A stretch of 64,000 nt of DNA, taken from positions 1 through 64,000 of the forward strand of contig NZ_AXZL01000057.1 of the NCBI RefSeq assembly GCF_000485795.1, read 5' to 3'. Positions 8,380 through 17,012 of the stretch are shown here, piece after piece; position 1 is the stretch's first letter; each line of letters begins with the position of its first letter. The notes beneath the pieces are model-generated. The model was not told the DNA's origin. It worked only from the letters and a program-made list of their open reading frames with translations, and did no database searches. The position numbers were made by a program, and so were the translations under genes. This stretch comes from Shewanella decolorationis S12. Lineage in GTDB: Bacteria; Pseudomonadota; Gammaproteobacteria; Enterobacterales; Shewanellaceae.

Positions 8380-9237
8380 TTAGGCTTCCATACAAGCCTT
8401 AAGCTTGTTCATGGCGTTTTTCTCTAACTGGCGAATGCGCTCAGCCGAGACTTGATAGGTTTCTGCTAATTCCTGCAGTGTGGTTTTATCATCATCTAAC
8501 CAACGGGCACGCAGAATGTGCTGGCTACGCTCGTCTAAGGTTTTGATGGCCGATAATAAACGACCTTGGGCATTGGATTCCCAGTTATCGTTTTCGATAT
8601 TTTCGGCTAAATCCGATGAATGGTCCTCAAGATAATGCACAGGGGCAAAATCCTGCTCATCATCGCTATCACTGCTCAGGTCAAACGCAGGATCCTGCGC
8701 TGCCATACGTGATTCCATCTCAGTCACATCGGCCTTAGATACACCTAAGTTTTCTGCCACCATTGCGACTTCATCATCGCTAAACCAACCGAGGCGAGTT
8801 TTTGCTTTACGGATATTAAAGAACAACTTACGTTGTGCTTTTGTGGTTGCGACTTTAACAATGCGCCAGTTTTTCAGCACATACTCATGAATTTCGGCTT
8901 TAATCCAGTGCACAGCAAAAGACACTAGACGGACACCCACATCGGGATCGAAGCGCTTAACCGCTTTCATCAGACCGATGTTGCCTTCTTGGATCAAATC
9001 CGCCTGTGGCAGACCGTAACCTGAATAGCCCTTGGCAACATGCACCACAAAACGTAAGTGCGACATAATCAGTTGCTTAGCCGCTTGCAGATCACCCGTT
9101 TCCTGCAAACGCTTGGCTAACTCATACTCAGTCTCAGCGTCTAACATTGTCATGCTAGTCACTGAATGGATATAAGCTTCTAAACTACTGCTGCCCTGAG
9201 GGACTGTTAGTGCCATTGATTGCGTTTGAAAGGTCAT
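8380..9237 (-). CDS. rpoH: RNA polymerase sigma-32 (heat-shock) factor
   Basis: RpoH directs RNA polymerase to heat-shock promoters. The 285-residue protein matches the family length (284 in E. coli). It has sigma region 2 (about 50-125, with [16 protein letters not shown]), the RpoH box [10 protein letters not shown] at 135-144 that distinguishes sigma-32 from other sigma factors, and a region 4 helix-turn-helix near the end ([19 protein letters not shown]). I chose the ATG at 9237 because AGGAG lies 7 bases upstream; the in-frame ATG ten codons earlier has no such site. It follows ftsY-ftsE-ftsX in the same orientation, with a ~230-base leader that may hold its own promoters. Confidence 0.97.
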   Translation of the reverse strand: MTFQTQSMALTVPQGSSSLEAYIHSVTSMTMLDAETEYELAKRLQETGDLQAAKQLIMSHLRFVVHVAKGYSGYGLPQADLIQEGNIGLMKAVKRFDPDVGVRLVSFAVHWIKAEIHEYVLKNWRIVKVATTKAQRKLFFNIRKAKTRLGWFSDDEVAMVAENLGVSKADVTEMESRMAAQDPAFDLSSDSDDEQDFAPVHYLEDHSSDLAENIENDNWESNAQGRLLSAIKTLDERSQHILRARWLDDDKTTLQELAETYQVSAERIRQLEKNAMNKLKACMEA

Positions 9238-9467
9238 TCGCGCTCCTACTTTCTTGCTACTTATCAAATATAAGTCGATTTCATCCTGTGGCTTAACTCA
9301 AAACACCTTAAGGATGAGCTGACGAACTATCGGCTAATTGACAGAGTATGTCAACCTTCGCTCGTCTGGGATGTTACTTTTAACCCCGTTGAATAGACAT
9401 TGCAAGTGAACAAAAGTTCATCGCTTGCCTTATCTAGCCGCATTTTTAAACGATAAGCGATTGATCA

Positions 9468-10433
9468 TTAAGAGGGTTCAATCGCTCTTAAATGTTGTCG
9501 TACCGAAAGGTAAGAGCCCAGCCAACCTAAGAAGGAGGCTAAGCCCACTAATTGTAGCAGTTCGGTAAAGGTCAAAGACTTCATCTCTAACTGACTGCCG
9601 TACAAACCGAGCAGTTCGGCTAGCGCTGAATCCAGATACCAAACCAATAAGTTAATAATAAGCCAAGCCAATATGCCGCCAATCACTCCGTACCAAATGC
9701 CGGTATAAAGGAAGGGGCGCTGAATAAAGGACTCTGTAGCGCCGACAAGTTTCATCACTTCAATTTCGGTGCGACGGTTCATAATCGCCAAGCGAATGGT
9801 GTTACCTATTACCAACACCACGGCGAGCACCAGTAAGGCCGCAATCGCCATCACGGTACGTTCGAGCAAGCGCACCACTGCTTGCAGACGCTCTAGCCAT
9901 TCGATATCTAAGCGGCCAAAGCTGATCTCAGGCTCGCGTTCTAACTTAGATAACAACTCACGGGCACCCACGGGGGTGGAATAACGCTGGGTCGGCGTTA
10001 CGGTAATGACCGCTGGCAGCGGGTTTTTATCGAGATAGGCTAACGCCTCACCAAACCCCGACAGGCGCTGAAACTCTTCGAGCGCTTGATTGCGGTCGAT
10101 ATACTGTACCTTTTCCACTTCGGCATAGGCTCGGATGCGGGTCAGCAAGCTTTGGATCGTCTGCTCGCTGCGATTCTCATCGATAAACAGTGAAATCTCC
10201 GCCGCGCTGTTCCAAGAGCTGGTAATGGTCTCGGCATTTTTAACTAACACTTGCAGCGCCGCAGGCAAGCTTAAACTCACTCCGAGAACCGCCATGGTCA
10301 TCAGCGAAGAAACGGGGCTGCGCCACAGCTCACCCATACTCGCCATGGCTTGCTGCACATGACGAATAAAAAACATCACGATACGCCCCGAGATGGGCAA
10401 CTTACTGCGCGTTAGTTTGGCGTTGTCACTCAT
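9468..10433 (-). CDS. ftsX: Cell-division ABC transporter-like membrane subunit FtsX
   Basis: FtsX is the membrane partner of FtsE and couples the divisome to periplasmic murein hydrolase activation. The 321-residue protein has a cytoplasmic N-tail, a first membrane segment (about 40-64), a periplasmic domain of ~120 residues, and three further membrane segments (about 192-217, 241-267, 291-310), the standard FtsX plan. The conserved EVMKLVGAT coupling segment is present. Its start overlaps the ftsE stop by four bases, which implies translational coupling. Confidence 0.96.
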   Translation of the reverse strand: MSDNAKLTRSKLPISGRIVMFFIRHVQQAMASMGELWRSPVSSLMTMAVLGVSLSLPAALQVLVKNAETITSSWNSAAEISLFIDENRSEQTIQSLLTRIRAYAEVEKVQYIDRNQALEEFQRLSGFGEALAYLDKNPLPAVITVTPTQRYSTPVGARELLSKLEREPEISFGRLDIEWLERLQAVVRLLERTVMAIAALLVLAVVLVIGNTIRLAIMNRRTEIEVMKLVGATESFIQRPFLYTGIWYGVIGGILAWLIINLLVWYLDSALAELLGLYGSQLEMKSLTFTELLQLVGLASFLGWLGSYLSVRQHLRAIEPS

Positions 10434-11131
10434 TGCGCATCACCTCGAGCAGTCGCGTGTCCATGGTGTAATTCCTGTGCGCCAAGCATGCGCCCTTGTT
10501 TCAGGGTAAAAGTGCGGTACTTCATCCGCGCGATCAGTCCTAAATCGTGGGTGGCAATAAGCACGCTAGTGCCCGCATCGTTAAAGGTTTCGAATAAGCG
10601 CAAGATATCCATCGACAACTTAGGGTCTAAGTTGCCCGTCGGTTCGTCGGCCAACAATAGTGGCGGTTTATTCACAATGGCGCGGGCGATACCGACACGT
10701 TGCTGCTCACCACCGGATAACATGATGGGGTTATGGCGCTCTTTGCCATACAAACCCACCATATCCAGCGCGCCAGCGACACGCTTACGGATCTCGCCGT
10801 GGGAGAAACCTTCAATCACTAACGGTAAGGCAACGTTGTCGAATACGCTTCTATCCATCAATAGATGATGGTTTTGGAAAATCATCCCAATATTGCGGCG
10901 CAAATAGGGCACGTGTTTAGGGCTGATTTTGGCAATATCATGGCCATTAATCGCTACCCGGCCAGTGGTTGCGCGCTCGATCACTGTGATTAATTTCAAC
11001 AGGGTACTCTTACCCGCGCCCGAATGGCCGGTTAAGAATGCCATTTCACCTTTTTGTAGATGAAAATTCACCTCTTCCAGTGCCATTTGGCCACCAGGAT
11101 AAATCTTACTGACCTGCTGAAAATCAATCAT
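10430..11131 (-). CDS. ftsE: Cell-division ATPase FtsE
   Basis: FtsE is the ATPase of the FtsEX complex at the division septum. The 233-residue protein has Walker A GHSGAGKS (35-42), the ABC signature LSGGEQQR (138-145), Walker B with catalytic Glu LLLADEPTG (158-166) and a switch His (ATHD). It has a normal domain order and a slightly longer C-tail than E. coli FtsE (222). It sits 3 bases after ftsY and overlaps ftsX, in the conserved order ftsY-ftsE-ftsX-rpoH. Confidence 0.97.
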   Translation of the reverse strand: MIDFQQVSKIYPGGQMALEEVNFHLQKGEMAFLTGHSGAGKSTLLKLITVIERATTGRVAINGHDIAKISPKHVPYLRRNIGMIFQNHHLLMDRSVFDNVALPLVIEGFSHGEIRKRVAGALDMVGLYGKERHNPIMLSGGEQQRVGIARAIVNKPPLLLADEPTGNLDPKLSMDILRLFETFNDAGTSVLIATHDLGLIARMKYRTFTLKQGRMLGAQELHHGHATARGDAQ

Positions 11132-11134
11132 AAA

Positions 11135-12775
11135 TTAGCTATCCGCTTTCTCTTGAGTGAACAAGGCATCAATAAATTCTTTAGAATTAAAGGTACGCAA
11201 ATCATCAATTTGCTCACCTACGCCAATATAGCGCAGCGGGATTTTAAATTTGTCGGCAATCGCAAACACCACACCGCCCTTGGCGGTACCATCGAGCTTG
11301 CTGATGGTCATGCCGGTAACGCCCACAGCCTCTTGGAATAGCTGCGCTTGGCTAATGGCATTTTGGCCCGTGCTCGCATCTAAGGTCAGCATCACTTCGT
11401 GCGGTGCCTCTGGGTCGAGTTTCTTCATCACCCGCACCACTTTCTTTAACTCTTCCATCAGGTGCGATTTGTTTTGCAGACGACCGGCAGTATCGGCAAT
11501 CAAAATATCAATCTTACGGGCCTTAGCCGCTTGCAACGCATCGAAGAGTACCGAGGCGCTGTCGGCGCCCGTATGCTGAGCCACCACGGGAATGTTATTA
11601 CGTTGACCCCAAACCTGTAATTGCTCGACGGCTGCTGCGCGGAAGGTATCGCCCGCCGCTAACATCACAGACTTACCTTGGCGCTGGTATTGCTTCGCCA
11701 GTTTACCGATAGTGGTGGTTTTACCCACGCCGTTAACACCAACCATTAAAATCACATAGGGGCCGTTAGCATTTTCAGGCACTAAGGGAATCGCCACTGG
11801 GTCAAGCGTTTTCTGCATTTCATCACGCAGTAAATCGTAGAGTGCTTCGGCATCCTTTAATTGCTTGCGGGACGCGTGTTCGGTCAGGCTCTGGATAAGG
11901 CGTGAAGTGGTTTCGACACCCACGTCGGCGATTAATAGCTGCTCTTCCAGCTCTTCAAACAGATCATCATCAATTTTTTTACCACGGAATAACCCGATGA
12001 AACCGCTACCAATATTTTCGCTGGTTCGCATCAGGCCGCGTTTTAGGCGCGCGAAGAAGCTTTCTTTGGCGGGTTTTGCCTGGGGTTCGGGTTGTTGCTC
12101 AAGGGGCTGTTCAGCTTGGATCTGCGCAGCGGCAATGCGCTCTGCTTCTGCTTGGGCTGCTGCCTGTTCTGCAGCAACTCTTTCCGCTTCGGCTTTTTCT
12201 GCGGCTAACTGTTCTTCCTGTGCTTGCTCCGCCGCTAAACGCGCGGCTTCGGCGGCCTGTTGTTCTGCTAAACGTGCAGCTTGCTCTTCAGCAATACGCT
12301 GCGCTTCCGCTTGAGCTTTTGCGGCTTGTTCTGCTGCAACTCTTTCTGCTTCGGCTTTTTCTGCTTGTGCTTTTTCAGCGGCTAACTGCTCCGACTGAGC
12401 TTGCTCTGCCGCTAAACGCGCGGCTTCTGCAGCCTGTTGTTCAGCTAAAAGTGCAGCTTGCTCTTCAGCAATACGCTGCGCTTCTGCTTGAGCTTTTGCG
12501 GCTTGTTCCGCAGCAATTCTTTCCGCTTCGGCTTTTTCTGCTTGTGCTTTTTCAGCGGCTAACTGCTCAGCCTGCGCTTGCTCCGCCGCTAATTTATCGG
12601 CTAGCGCCTGCTCGGCAGCGGCTTTTTCAGCCGCAAGACGGGCTTCTTCAGCTTGCTGCTTTGCTAATGCTTCGGCTTGCTCGGTTTGCGATGGAGTAGA
12701 GACTGGGGTTTGCTCGACAACCTCATCTTGTGATTTATCTTTACGAAACCAGGAGAAAAAACCTTTCTTTGCCAT
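11135..12775 (-). CDS. ftsY: Signal recognition particle receptor FtsY with long repeat-rich A domain
   Basis: FtsY docks SRP-bound ribosomes at the inner membrane. The C-terminal NG GTPase (about 235-546) is complete: GVNGVGKT at 346-353, DTAGR, and TKLDGTAKGG. The N-terminal acidic A domain is unusual in being about 2.6 tandem copies of a 59-residue Ala/Glu/Gln-rich, coiled-coil-like unit (about 62-219). The first residues MAKKGFFSWF resemble the amphipathic membrane-targeting start of other FtsY proteins. It heads the ftsYEX-rpoH group and is divergent from rsmD. Confidence 0.97.
   Translation of the reverse strand: MAKKGFFSWFRKDKSQDEVVEQTPVSTPSQTEQAEALAKQQAEEARLAAEKAAAEQALADKLAAEQAQAEQLAAEKAQAEKAEAERIAAEQAAKAQAEAQRIAEEQAALLAEQQAAEAARLAAEQAQSEQLAAEKAQAEKAEAERVAAEQAAKAQAEAQRIAEEQAARLAEQQAAEAARLAAEQAQEEQLAAEKAEAERVAAEQAAAQAEAERIAAAQIQAEQPLEQQPEPQAKPAKESFFARLKRGLMRTSENIGSGFIGLFRGKKIDDDLFEELEEQLLIADVGVETTSRLIQSLTEHASRKQLKDAEALYDLLRDEMQKTLDPVAIPLVPENANGPYVILMVGVNGVGKTTTIGKLAKQYQRQGKSVMLAAGDTFRAAAVEQLQVWGQRNNIPVVAQHTGADSASVLFDALQAAKARKIDILIADTAGRLQNKSHLMEELKKVVRVMKKLDPEAPHEVMLTLDASTGQNAISQAQLFQEAVGVTGMTISKLDGTAKGGVVFAIADKFKIPLRYIGVGEQIDDLRTFNSKEFIDALFTQEKADS
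12119..12592. repeat. In-frame 177-bp tandem repeat inside ftsY
   Basis: Two nearly identical 177-bp units (about 12416-12592 and 12239-12415) are followed by a shortened third (to about 12119). Each encodes 59 residues beginning LAAEQAQ and ending AAEAAR. The copies differ at only a few residues (for example RIAAEQ versus RVAAEQ), suggesting recent expansion and possible copy-number variation between strains. Confidence 0.8.
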
Positions 12776-12988
12776 GTGTAATTCCAGCGCTCTACTTCAG
12801 TGTTGAATTTAAAATAAGACCCTGCCGTTATACCAGATTACCGCGGCAATTACGCCCAAAAAGTCGGCAATTAGTTCTGCTCTATCAGCCTTCTCACCTT
12901 TTACGAGGAGTTTGATATAAAATAGTGGCCTTTATTAAGGTGGCATAGTCTACCACTTTCTTTCTTCAGGCAAAATCACGGGGGCACT

Positions 12989-13636
12989 TTGGCTAATAAT
13001 CGTGCAAACAACAAGCAAGTGACCAAGAGTCAAACCGCCAACAAGAAAGCCGGTAGTGGCCAAGTGCGGATCATTGCCGGGCAATGGCGTTCACGCAAAC
13101 TGCCTATCCACGATTTAGACGGCCTGCGGCCGACCACAGATAGAGTCCGTGAAACCCTATTTAACTGGCTCGCCAATGATATTGCCCACGCAAGGGTGCT
13201 CGACTGCTTCGGAGGCAGCGGCGCCTTGGCGCTTGAGTCTCTCTCGCGCTACGCCAGTTACGCCAAGATTATCGAGTTGCAACGTCCTGCCGCCATGCAA
13301 CTTAAAGCGAATCTCAATACCCTCAAGTGCGACAATGCGGAGGTACTCAACGCCGATACTTTAGTCGTGCTGCAAAATGGCTGTGAGCAAGGGTTTGATG
13401 TGGTGTTTATCGATCCACCTTTCCGTAAAGGCTTGGCAGAAAAAACCATTCAGCTATTGGATAGCAAAGCTTGGCTTAATGATGGTGCGCTAATTTATGT
13501 GGAGATTGAGTCAGAATTAACTCAAATGGCAGTCCCTGCGACTTGGCAACCGCTCAAAGACAAGACCGCAGGACAAGTTAGCTATCGTTTATATCAATAC
13601 CAAGCCGAAGACACTTCGGCTAACACCGAGGAATAG
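12989..13636 (+). CDS. rsmD: 16S rRNA (guanine966-N2)-methyltransferase
   Basis: RsmD methylates G966 of 16S rRNA using S-adenosylmethionine. The 215-residue protein has the N-terminal RIIAGQWRSRKL signature (28-39) and LRPTTDRVRETLFNWL, the SAM-binding motif LDCFGGSG (71-78) and the catalytic motif IDPPF (141-145). The start is a TTG after a G-rich stretch (GGGGGCACT), a weak but plausible ribosome site. It is divergent from ftsY, as in E. coli, and one base from the next gene. Confidence 0.95.
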   Translation: MANNRANNKQVTKSQTANKKAGSGQVRIIAGQWRSRKLPIHDLDGLRPTTDRVRETLFNWLANDIAHARVLDCFGGSGALALESLSRYASYAKIIELQRPAAMQLKANLNTLKCDNAEVLNADTLVVLQNGCEQGFDVVFIDPPFRKGLAEKTIQLLDSKAWLNDGALIYVEIESELTQMAVPATWQPLKDKTAGQVSYRLYQYQAEDTSANTEE

Positions 13637-13637
13637 C

Positions 13638-13919
13638 ATGTCGTTTCTGATCAATATGGGTAAAGCTATCACCCTAATCGCGTGGTTGATGATGGCTTAT
13701 AACCTTGTTATGCCTTTTGCAGGTAATATCGGCATTATTCTCAATATCTTACTTGGCATTACTTGTTTGATGCATTGCTTCCAAGTCGCCATCTTCCATA
13801 TGCTGTTTAAAAATCTGCTGACGCTGCGCAAACAAGATTATCTGCAAGTGTTTATCTTCGGCGTATTTAGTTTATTGAGCTATCGTCGACAGGTGTTGGC
13901 GCAGGCGAAAGCGCACTAA
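13638..13919 (+). CDS. DUF1145 small membrane protein (YhhL-like)
   Basis: The 93-residue protein has two or three hydrophobic segments (about 10-30, 31-55 and 68-82) and a basic C-terminal end. Family DUF1145 genes (yhhL in E. coli) sit directly after rsmD, exactly as here, with a single-base gap that implies co-transcription. No biochemical role is established. Its last 53 bases overlap the 3' end of the convergent AraC-type regulator. Confidence 0.85.
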   Translation: MSFLINMGKAITLIAWLMMAYNLVMPFAGNIGIILNILLGITCLMHCFQVAIFHMLFKNLLTLRKQDYLQVFIFGVFSLLSYRRQVLAQAKAH

Positions 13920-14880
13920 AGCGCTGCCGAAATGCACTCGGTGTTAAACCGGTAATACGAGTAAACGCTTTGCGACAGGCACTCACATCCTCATAGCCCA
14001 CTTGGTGCGCTATGGTCTCGAAACTCAAAGAACTATTTTCAAGTAAGTCACAGGCCTTTTGGATCCTGAGTTTTTGCAGGTATTCATTAGGCTTATGCCC
14101 TGTCGCTTTTACAAAACGTCGCAAAAAAGTTCGCTCGCCCATGCAGCACTGCTGCGCCAAAGCCGCAACACTTATCGGCTGACCATAGTCGGTTTGTAGG
14201 CGATTTTGCAGATTCAAGATAACAGCATCCCCATGATCTCGCTTAGGTAAAAACTGTTGGTAATAACGTTGTTCACGCCCGCCGGTGTCGATAACGAGGT
14301 ACTTGCCTAGTTGGCGCATGACTTTCACATGGCAAAACTGCGCCACTAACTCTAGCCCCAAGTCGAGCCAGGACATCATGCCAGCAGCAGTGATGATATC
14401 GCCCTCGTTGACCATGATTTTCTCGATATCGAGTTTCACCTGTGGGTATTGAGCCTGAAACGCTTCCACTAATCCCCAATGGGTTGTCGCTTTGCGGCCA
14501 TCGAGTAACCCCGCGGCGGCCAGCACAAATGCTCCTGCACAGGCGGAGCAGAGGATAGCGCCTTGGGCATGTTGCTGTTGTAACCATAATCGCAATGAAG
14601 GCGCCGCGTTAAAGTAGAACTCAGTTTCTATGCTCGGCGGGATAATCACTAACTGATAGCACTCTTCGAGACTCATCTCCTCTAGGGATAACCGAGTCAC
14701 TGCAAAACTGCTTGAGCTTAGGGATTTATTTTCGTCAGCTAACATCAGCTTATTAGCCACCAGCAACATCTCTTCTAAGCCAAATACGGCTGAAGTTAAG
14801 CAACCGGGTATGGCTAATATCGCCACTTTTAATGGGGATGGCTCGGCAAAGTTTGTCAATTTAAGCACCATAGATGTCAT
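13867..14880 (-). CDS. GlxA-type AraC-family regulator (DJ-1/PfpI + HTH)
   Basis: The N-terminal ~190 residues form a DJ-1/PfpI-like domain with the nucleophile-elbow-type SACAGAFVLAAAGLLDG and ATTHW segment; the C-terminal ~100 residues are an AraC double helix-turn-helix (SVAALAQQCCMGERTFLRRF, then IAHQVGYEDVSACRKAFTR). Members usually activate nearby catabolic genes. It is divergent from the isochorismatase-like hydrolase, its probable target. I took the ATG at 14880, preceded by AAGAG; a GTG three codons earlier is possible. Its 3' end overlaps the DUF1145 gene by 53 bases, tail to tail. Confidence 0.9.
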   Translation of the reverse strand: MTSMVLKLTNFAEPSPLKVAILAIPGCLTSAVFGLEEMLLVANKLMLADENKSLSSSSFAVTRLSLEEMSLEECYQLVIIPPSIETEFYFNAAPSLRLWLQQQHAQGAILCSACAGAFVLAAAGLLDGRKATTHWGLVEAFQAQYPQVKLDIEKIMVNEGDIITAAGMMSWLDLGLELVAQFCHVKVMRQLGKYLVIDTGGREQRYYQQFLPKRDHGDAVILNLQNRLQTDYGQPISVAALAQQCCMGERTFLRRFVKATGHKPNEYLQKLRIQKACDLLENSSLSFETIAHQVGYEDVSACRKAFTRITGLTPSAFRQRFSALSPAPTPVDDSSIN

Positions 14881-14965
14881 TTCTGCCACTCTTAATAGGC
14901 ATGAATCTACCGCAAACTCTCCTTCGAAGACATCTTTTGCAAGAGAAGACGAACAGGAGAAAATT

Positions 14966-15502
14966 ATGTCGAGCTTAAATAAGATCCCAGCGAACAGCGC
15001 CTTAGTGATTATTGATGTGCAGAATGACTACTTTGCCCATGGGGCTTACCCACAATGGCAAGTCGATGAGGCATTAGCGCGCACTTTGCACTCAGTGCAG
15101 CGTGCCCAGCAACAGGCGATACCTATTATTCTCGTGCAGCATATTGCCGATACGACTCAGGGTGAGGCGCCCTTTTTTAACCCAAACACCCAAGGAGTCG
15201 AAATCCATCCAGCGCTTTTAGCAGAGCTCCCCAATGCCCCTATTGTGGTAAAACAATTTGCCGACAGTTTTGATGGCACAGAGCTGGTCAACTTACTCCA
15301 AGCTATGCAGATCAAGCATTTACTGTTATGCGGCATCATGACGCAAAACTGCGTGACCCATACGGCGTTATCGCCCGCGGCACAGGCCTATTCAGTGCAA
15401 GTGATAGCCGATGCCTGCACTGCTCCCACGCAAATGGTGCATCAAATTTCGCTAAGCGCCTTGTCCCGCAGAGTGGCATTAATCAATAGCCAAGACTTAT
15501 AA
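14966..15502 (+). CDS. Isochorismatase-family cysteine hydrolase
   Basis: This 178-residue hydrolase has the family triad: Asp in VIIDVQNDYF (near 18), Lys in VVKQFADSF (near 93) and the nucleophile Cys in GIMTQNCVTHTA (near 126). Substrates in the family include nicotinamide, isochorismate and N-carbamoyl compounds; this one cannot be fixed by sequence. The ATG at 14966 follows AGGAGA by about 7 bases. It is divergent from the GlxA-type regulator with an 85-base promoter gap, so regulation by that protein is likely. Confidence 0.9.
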   Translation: MSSLNKIPANSALVIIDVQNDYFAHGAYPQWQVDEALARTLHSVQRAQQQAIPIILVQHIADTTQGEAPFFNPNTQGVEIHPALLAELPNAPIVVKQFADSFDGTELVNLLQAMQIKHLLLCGIMTQNCVTHTALSPAAQAYSVQVIADACTAPTQMVHQISLSALSRRVALINSQDL

Positions 15503-15512
15503 GACAGAAAGC

Positions 15513-15540
15513 AAAAAGCCCTCTTTCGAGGGCTTTTAAT
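15513..15540. terminator. Bidirectional rho-independent terminator
   Basis: AAAAGCCCTC-TTTC-GAGGGCTTTT lies between the hydrolase and the convergent cymA gene, with A/T runs on both sides so that it can serve both strands. Confidence 0.9.
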
Positions 15541-15570
15541 TTTAATATCAAGCTATTGAAGTGCTAAACC

Positions 15571-16134
15571 TTATCCTTTTGGATAGGGGTGAGCAACACC
15601 TTTGTGGCAGTCCACACAGGTCTTTCTTGCTTCAGGATCTTTCTTGAAGTTGTTGGTGTGCATTCTCACAGCCATTGGCTTCATGGTTTCAGGTTGATTT
15701 TCATAAATACGAGTATGGCAATGTTGACAGTTAGCAGAGTCGTTACCACGGAAGTAAGCTAATGCTTTGTCAGCTTGCTCTTTACGGTTTTCGTCTAACC
15801 AAGCTTGAGTGTTAAAGCCATCGATCGTTAAGAAACCATATAAGTCTTTAGATACGATGATTTTCTTGATCAAGTAATCCACTGGGGCATGTGGTAAGTG
15901 GCAGTCTTGACATTGTACAGTCACACCAGCACGGCCACCGCCATGGGCAGAAGCTAACACTTCATTTTTCAATGAGTGGTTGCTATGGCAGCTCATACAG
16001 AATGCGTCTTCGCTTGTCGCATGTAAGGTTTGTTGGGTTGCAAAATAGCCGACAACACCGATAACAATACCGACGACGATCAGCGCCAGGATGGAATATT
16101 TTGCGCTTGGTTTAAATAGTGCACGCCAGTTCAT
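15571..16134 (-). CDS. cymA: Tetraheme quinol dehydrogenase CymA (NapC/NirT family)
   Basis: CymA takes electrons from the menaquinol pool at the inner membrane and passes them to periplasmic reductases for Fe(III), fumarate, nitrate and others. The 187-residue protein (from the second Met, which gives the length I know for Shewanella CymA) has a short cytoplasmic start, one membrane anchor (about 12-33) and four c-heme motifs: CMSCH (46-50), CQDCH (75-79), CQHCH (136-140) and CVDCH (173-177). The sequence agrees almost residue for residue with what I recall of S. oneidensis CymA. It is a single gene with its own upstream region of ~400 bases containing a CRP-like site. Confidence 0.97.
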   Translation of the reverse strand: MNWRALFKPSAKYSILALIVVGIVIGVVGYFATQQTLHATSEDAFCMSCHSNHSLKNEVLASAHGGGRAGVTVQCQDCHLPHAPVDYLIKKIIVSKDLYGFLTIDGFNTQAWLDENRKEQADKALAYFRGNDSANCQHCHTRIYENQPETMKPMAVRMHTNNFKKDPEARKTCVDCHKGVAHPYPKG

Positions 16135-16547
16135 CACTCTATCTCCAAAAATATTGTCAAAATTAGTTTTTATAAGACTATTTTATGTTTTTTCATTTAT
16201 TAGAAATTTGATTTTAAGCCTAAAAATGCCGATTAATTTAAACTTTAAAGCGCAAAATGAGACTTAGGTCTAACTCTGAATACGACAACCCGCACAATCC
16301 AGCTTAGCAGGGCTTCAAGGTACTTCAACTATCACTAATACATTAATCATTATGCTAAGCGGTAAATGATTAAGTACCACCTTAAGAAGCTAAGCCAATG
16401 AAATCATTTTTAGAATACAAAAATGTGATCAAGACGACATTTAACCTGCAAAGCCACAGTGTGATACATAAAAAAACAAAATGAGTATGAAACTTTTCAC
16501 CAACTTTAATGGTCATTAGAGGTAGACATTATTTTAAGTGAGTTTTT
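16135..16547. other. Divergent promoter region between cymA and the metal cluster
   Basis: No gene is seen. The region is AT-rich, holds the cymA promoter on one side and the metal-cluster promoter on the other, and contains a strong CRP-like palindrome at 16421-16442. Confidence 0.6.
16421..16442. promoter_or_regulatory. Predicted CRP-binding site
   Basis: This 22-base stretch matches the symmetric CRP consensus (AAATGTGATC...ACATTT) at 19 of 22 positions, with half-sites TGTGA and CGACA spaced by six. It lies ~290 bases before cymA and ~105 before the first metal-cluster gene. CRP is known to be needed for anaerobic respiration in S. oneidensis; which gene this site serves is not decided by sequence. 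Confidence 0.65.
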
Positions 16548-16910
16548 ATGGCTAAGTTTTGGATCACCATAGCACTGTTATTTTCACTTATCGCCCAATC
16601 GGCGATGGTGAATGCTATGCCAACTTCAGCGATGAATGACTTCCACGATACGCCCAGCATGCAGATGGTCGATGGCAAGATGAAGGGTACTATGCCCGAT
16701 TGTCCTTCGGACGAATGCATGCTGCATTGCCAAGACTCCCTCACCAACCACTGTAAAACCCATTGTCTCGCACAACTTTATCTCTCTACGTCACAACCCC
16801 AACTCGCACTGATGAACCATGCGAGTAAGCGTATTGCAGTCCAAAGCTGGGCGATTCAAACGGCCGATCTCGGGTTAACCACACCCCCTCCCAACTCCAA
16901 TTTGCTGTAA
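16548..16910 (+). CDS. Small secreted Met/Cys/His-rich protein (CopL-like)
   Basis: This 120-residue protein has a signal peptide (about 1-23) followed by a Met-rich stretch (MQMVDGKMKGTM) and a Cys cluster (CPSDECMLHCQ then HCKTHC) that could bind Cu(I) or Ag(I). It is the first gene of the block leading to the CusBA-like efflux genes. The layout (signal peptide, Cys/His cluster, Pro-rich end) is like that of CopL or DUF2946-type proteins, but I cannot assign it firmly. The protein encoded at 17541 has the same plan. Confidence 0.7.
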   Translation: MAKFWITIALLFSLIAQSAMVNAMPTSAMNDFHDTPSMQMVDGKMKGTMPDCPSDECMLHCQDSLTNHCKTHCLAQLYLSTSQPQLALMNHASKRIAVQSWAIQTADLGLTTPPPNSNLL

Positions 16911-17012
16911 CCGATCTGTTTTAAGTTTTAGCAATTAAATCGATTCAATATTCCGCGATGATGACGCCACGATTGCGCGCTCACGCGATATAGCAAATTT
17001 TTGGAGTTTATT

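Noticed and set aside
9238..9267. A longer RpoH starting ten codons earlier
   Set aside because: AGGAG is correctly placed only for the ATG at 9237, and the shorter length fits the family.
11865..12699. Long plus-strand open frames opposite ftsY
   Set aside because: They are mirror frames of the Ala/Glu-rich repeat region, have no ribosome sites and give compositionally odd proteins.
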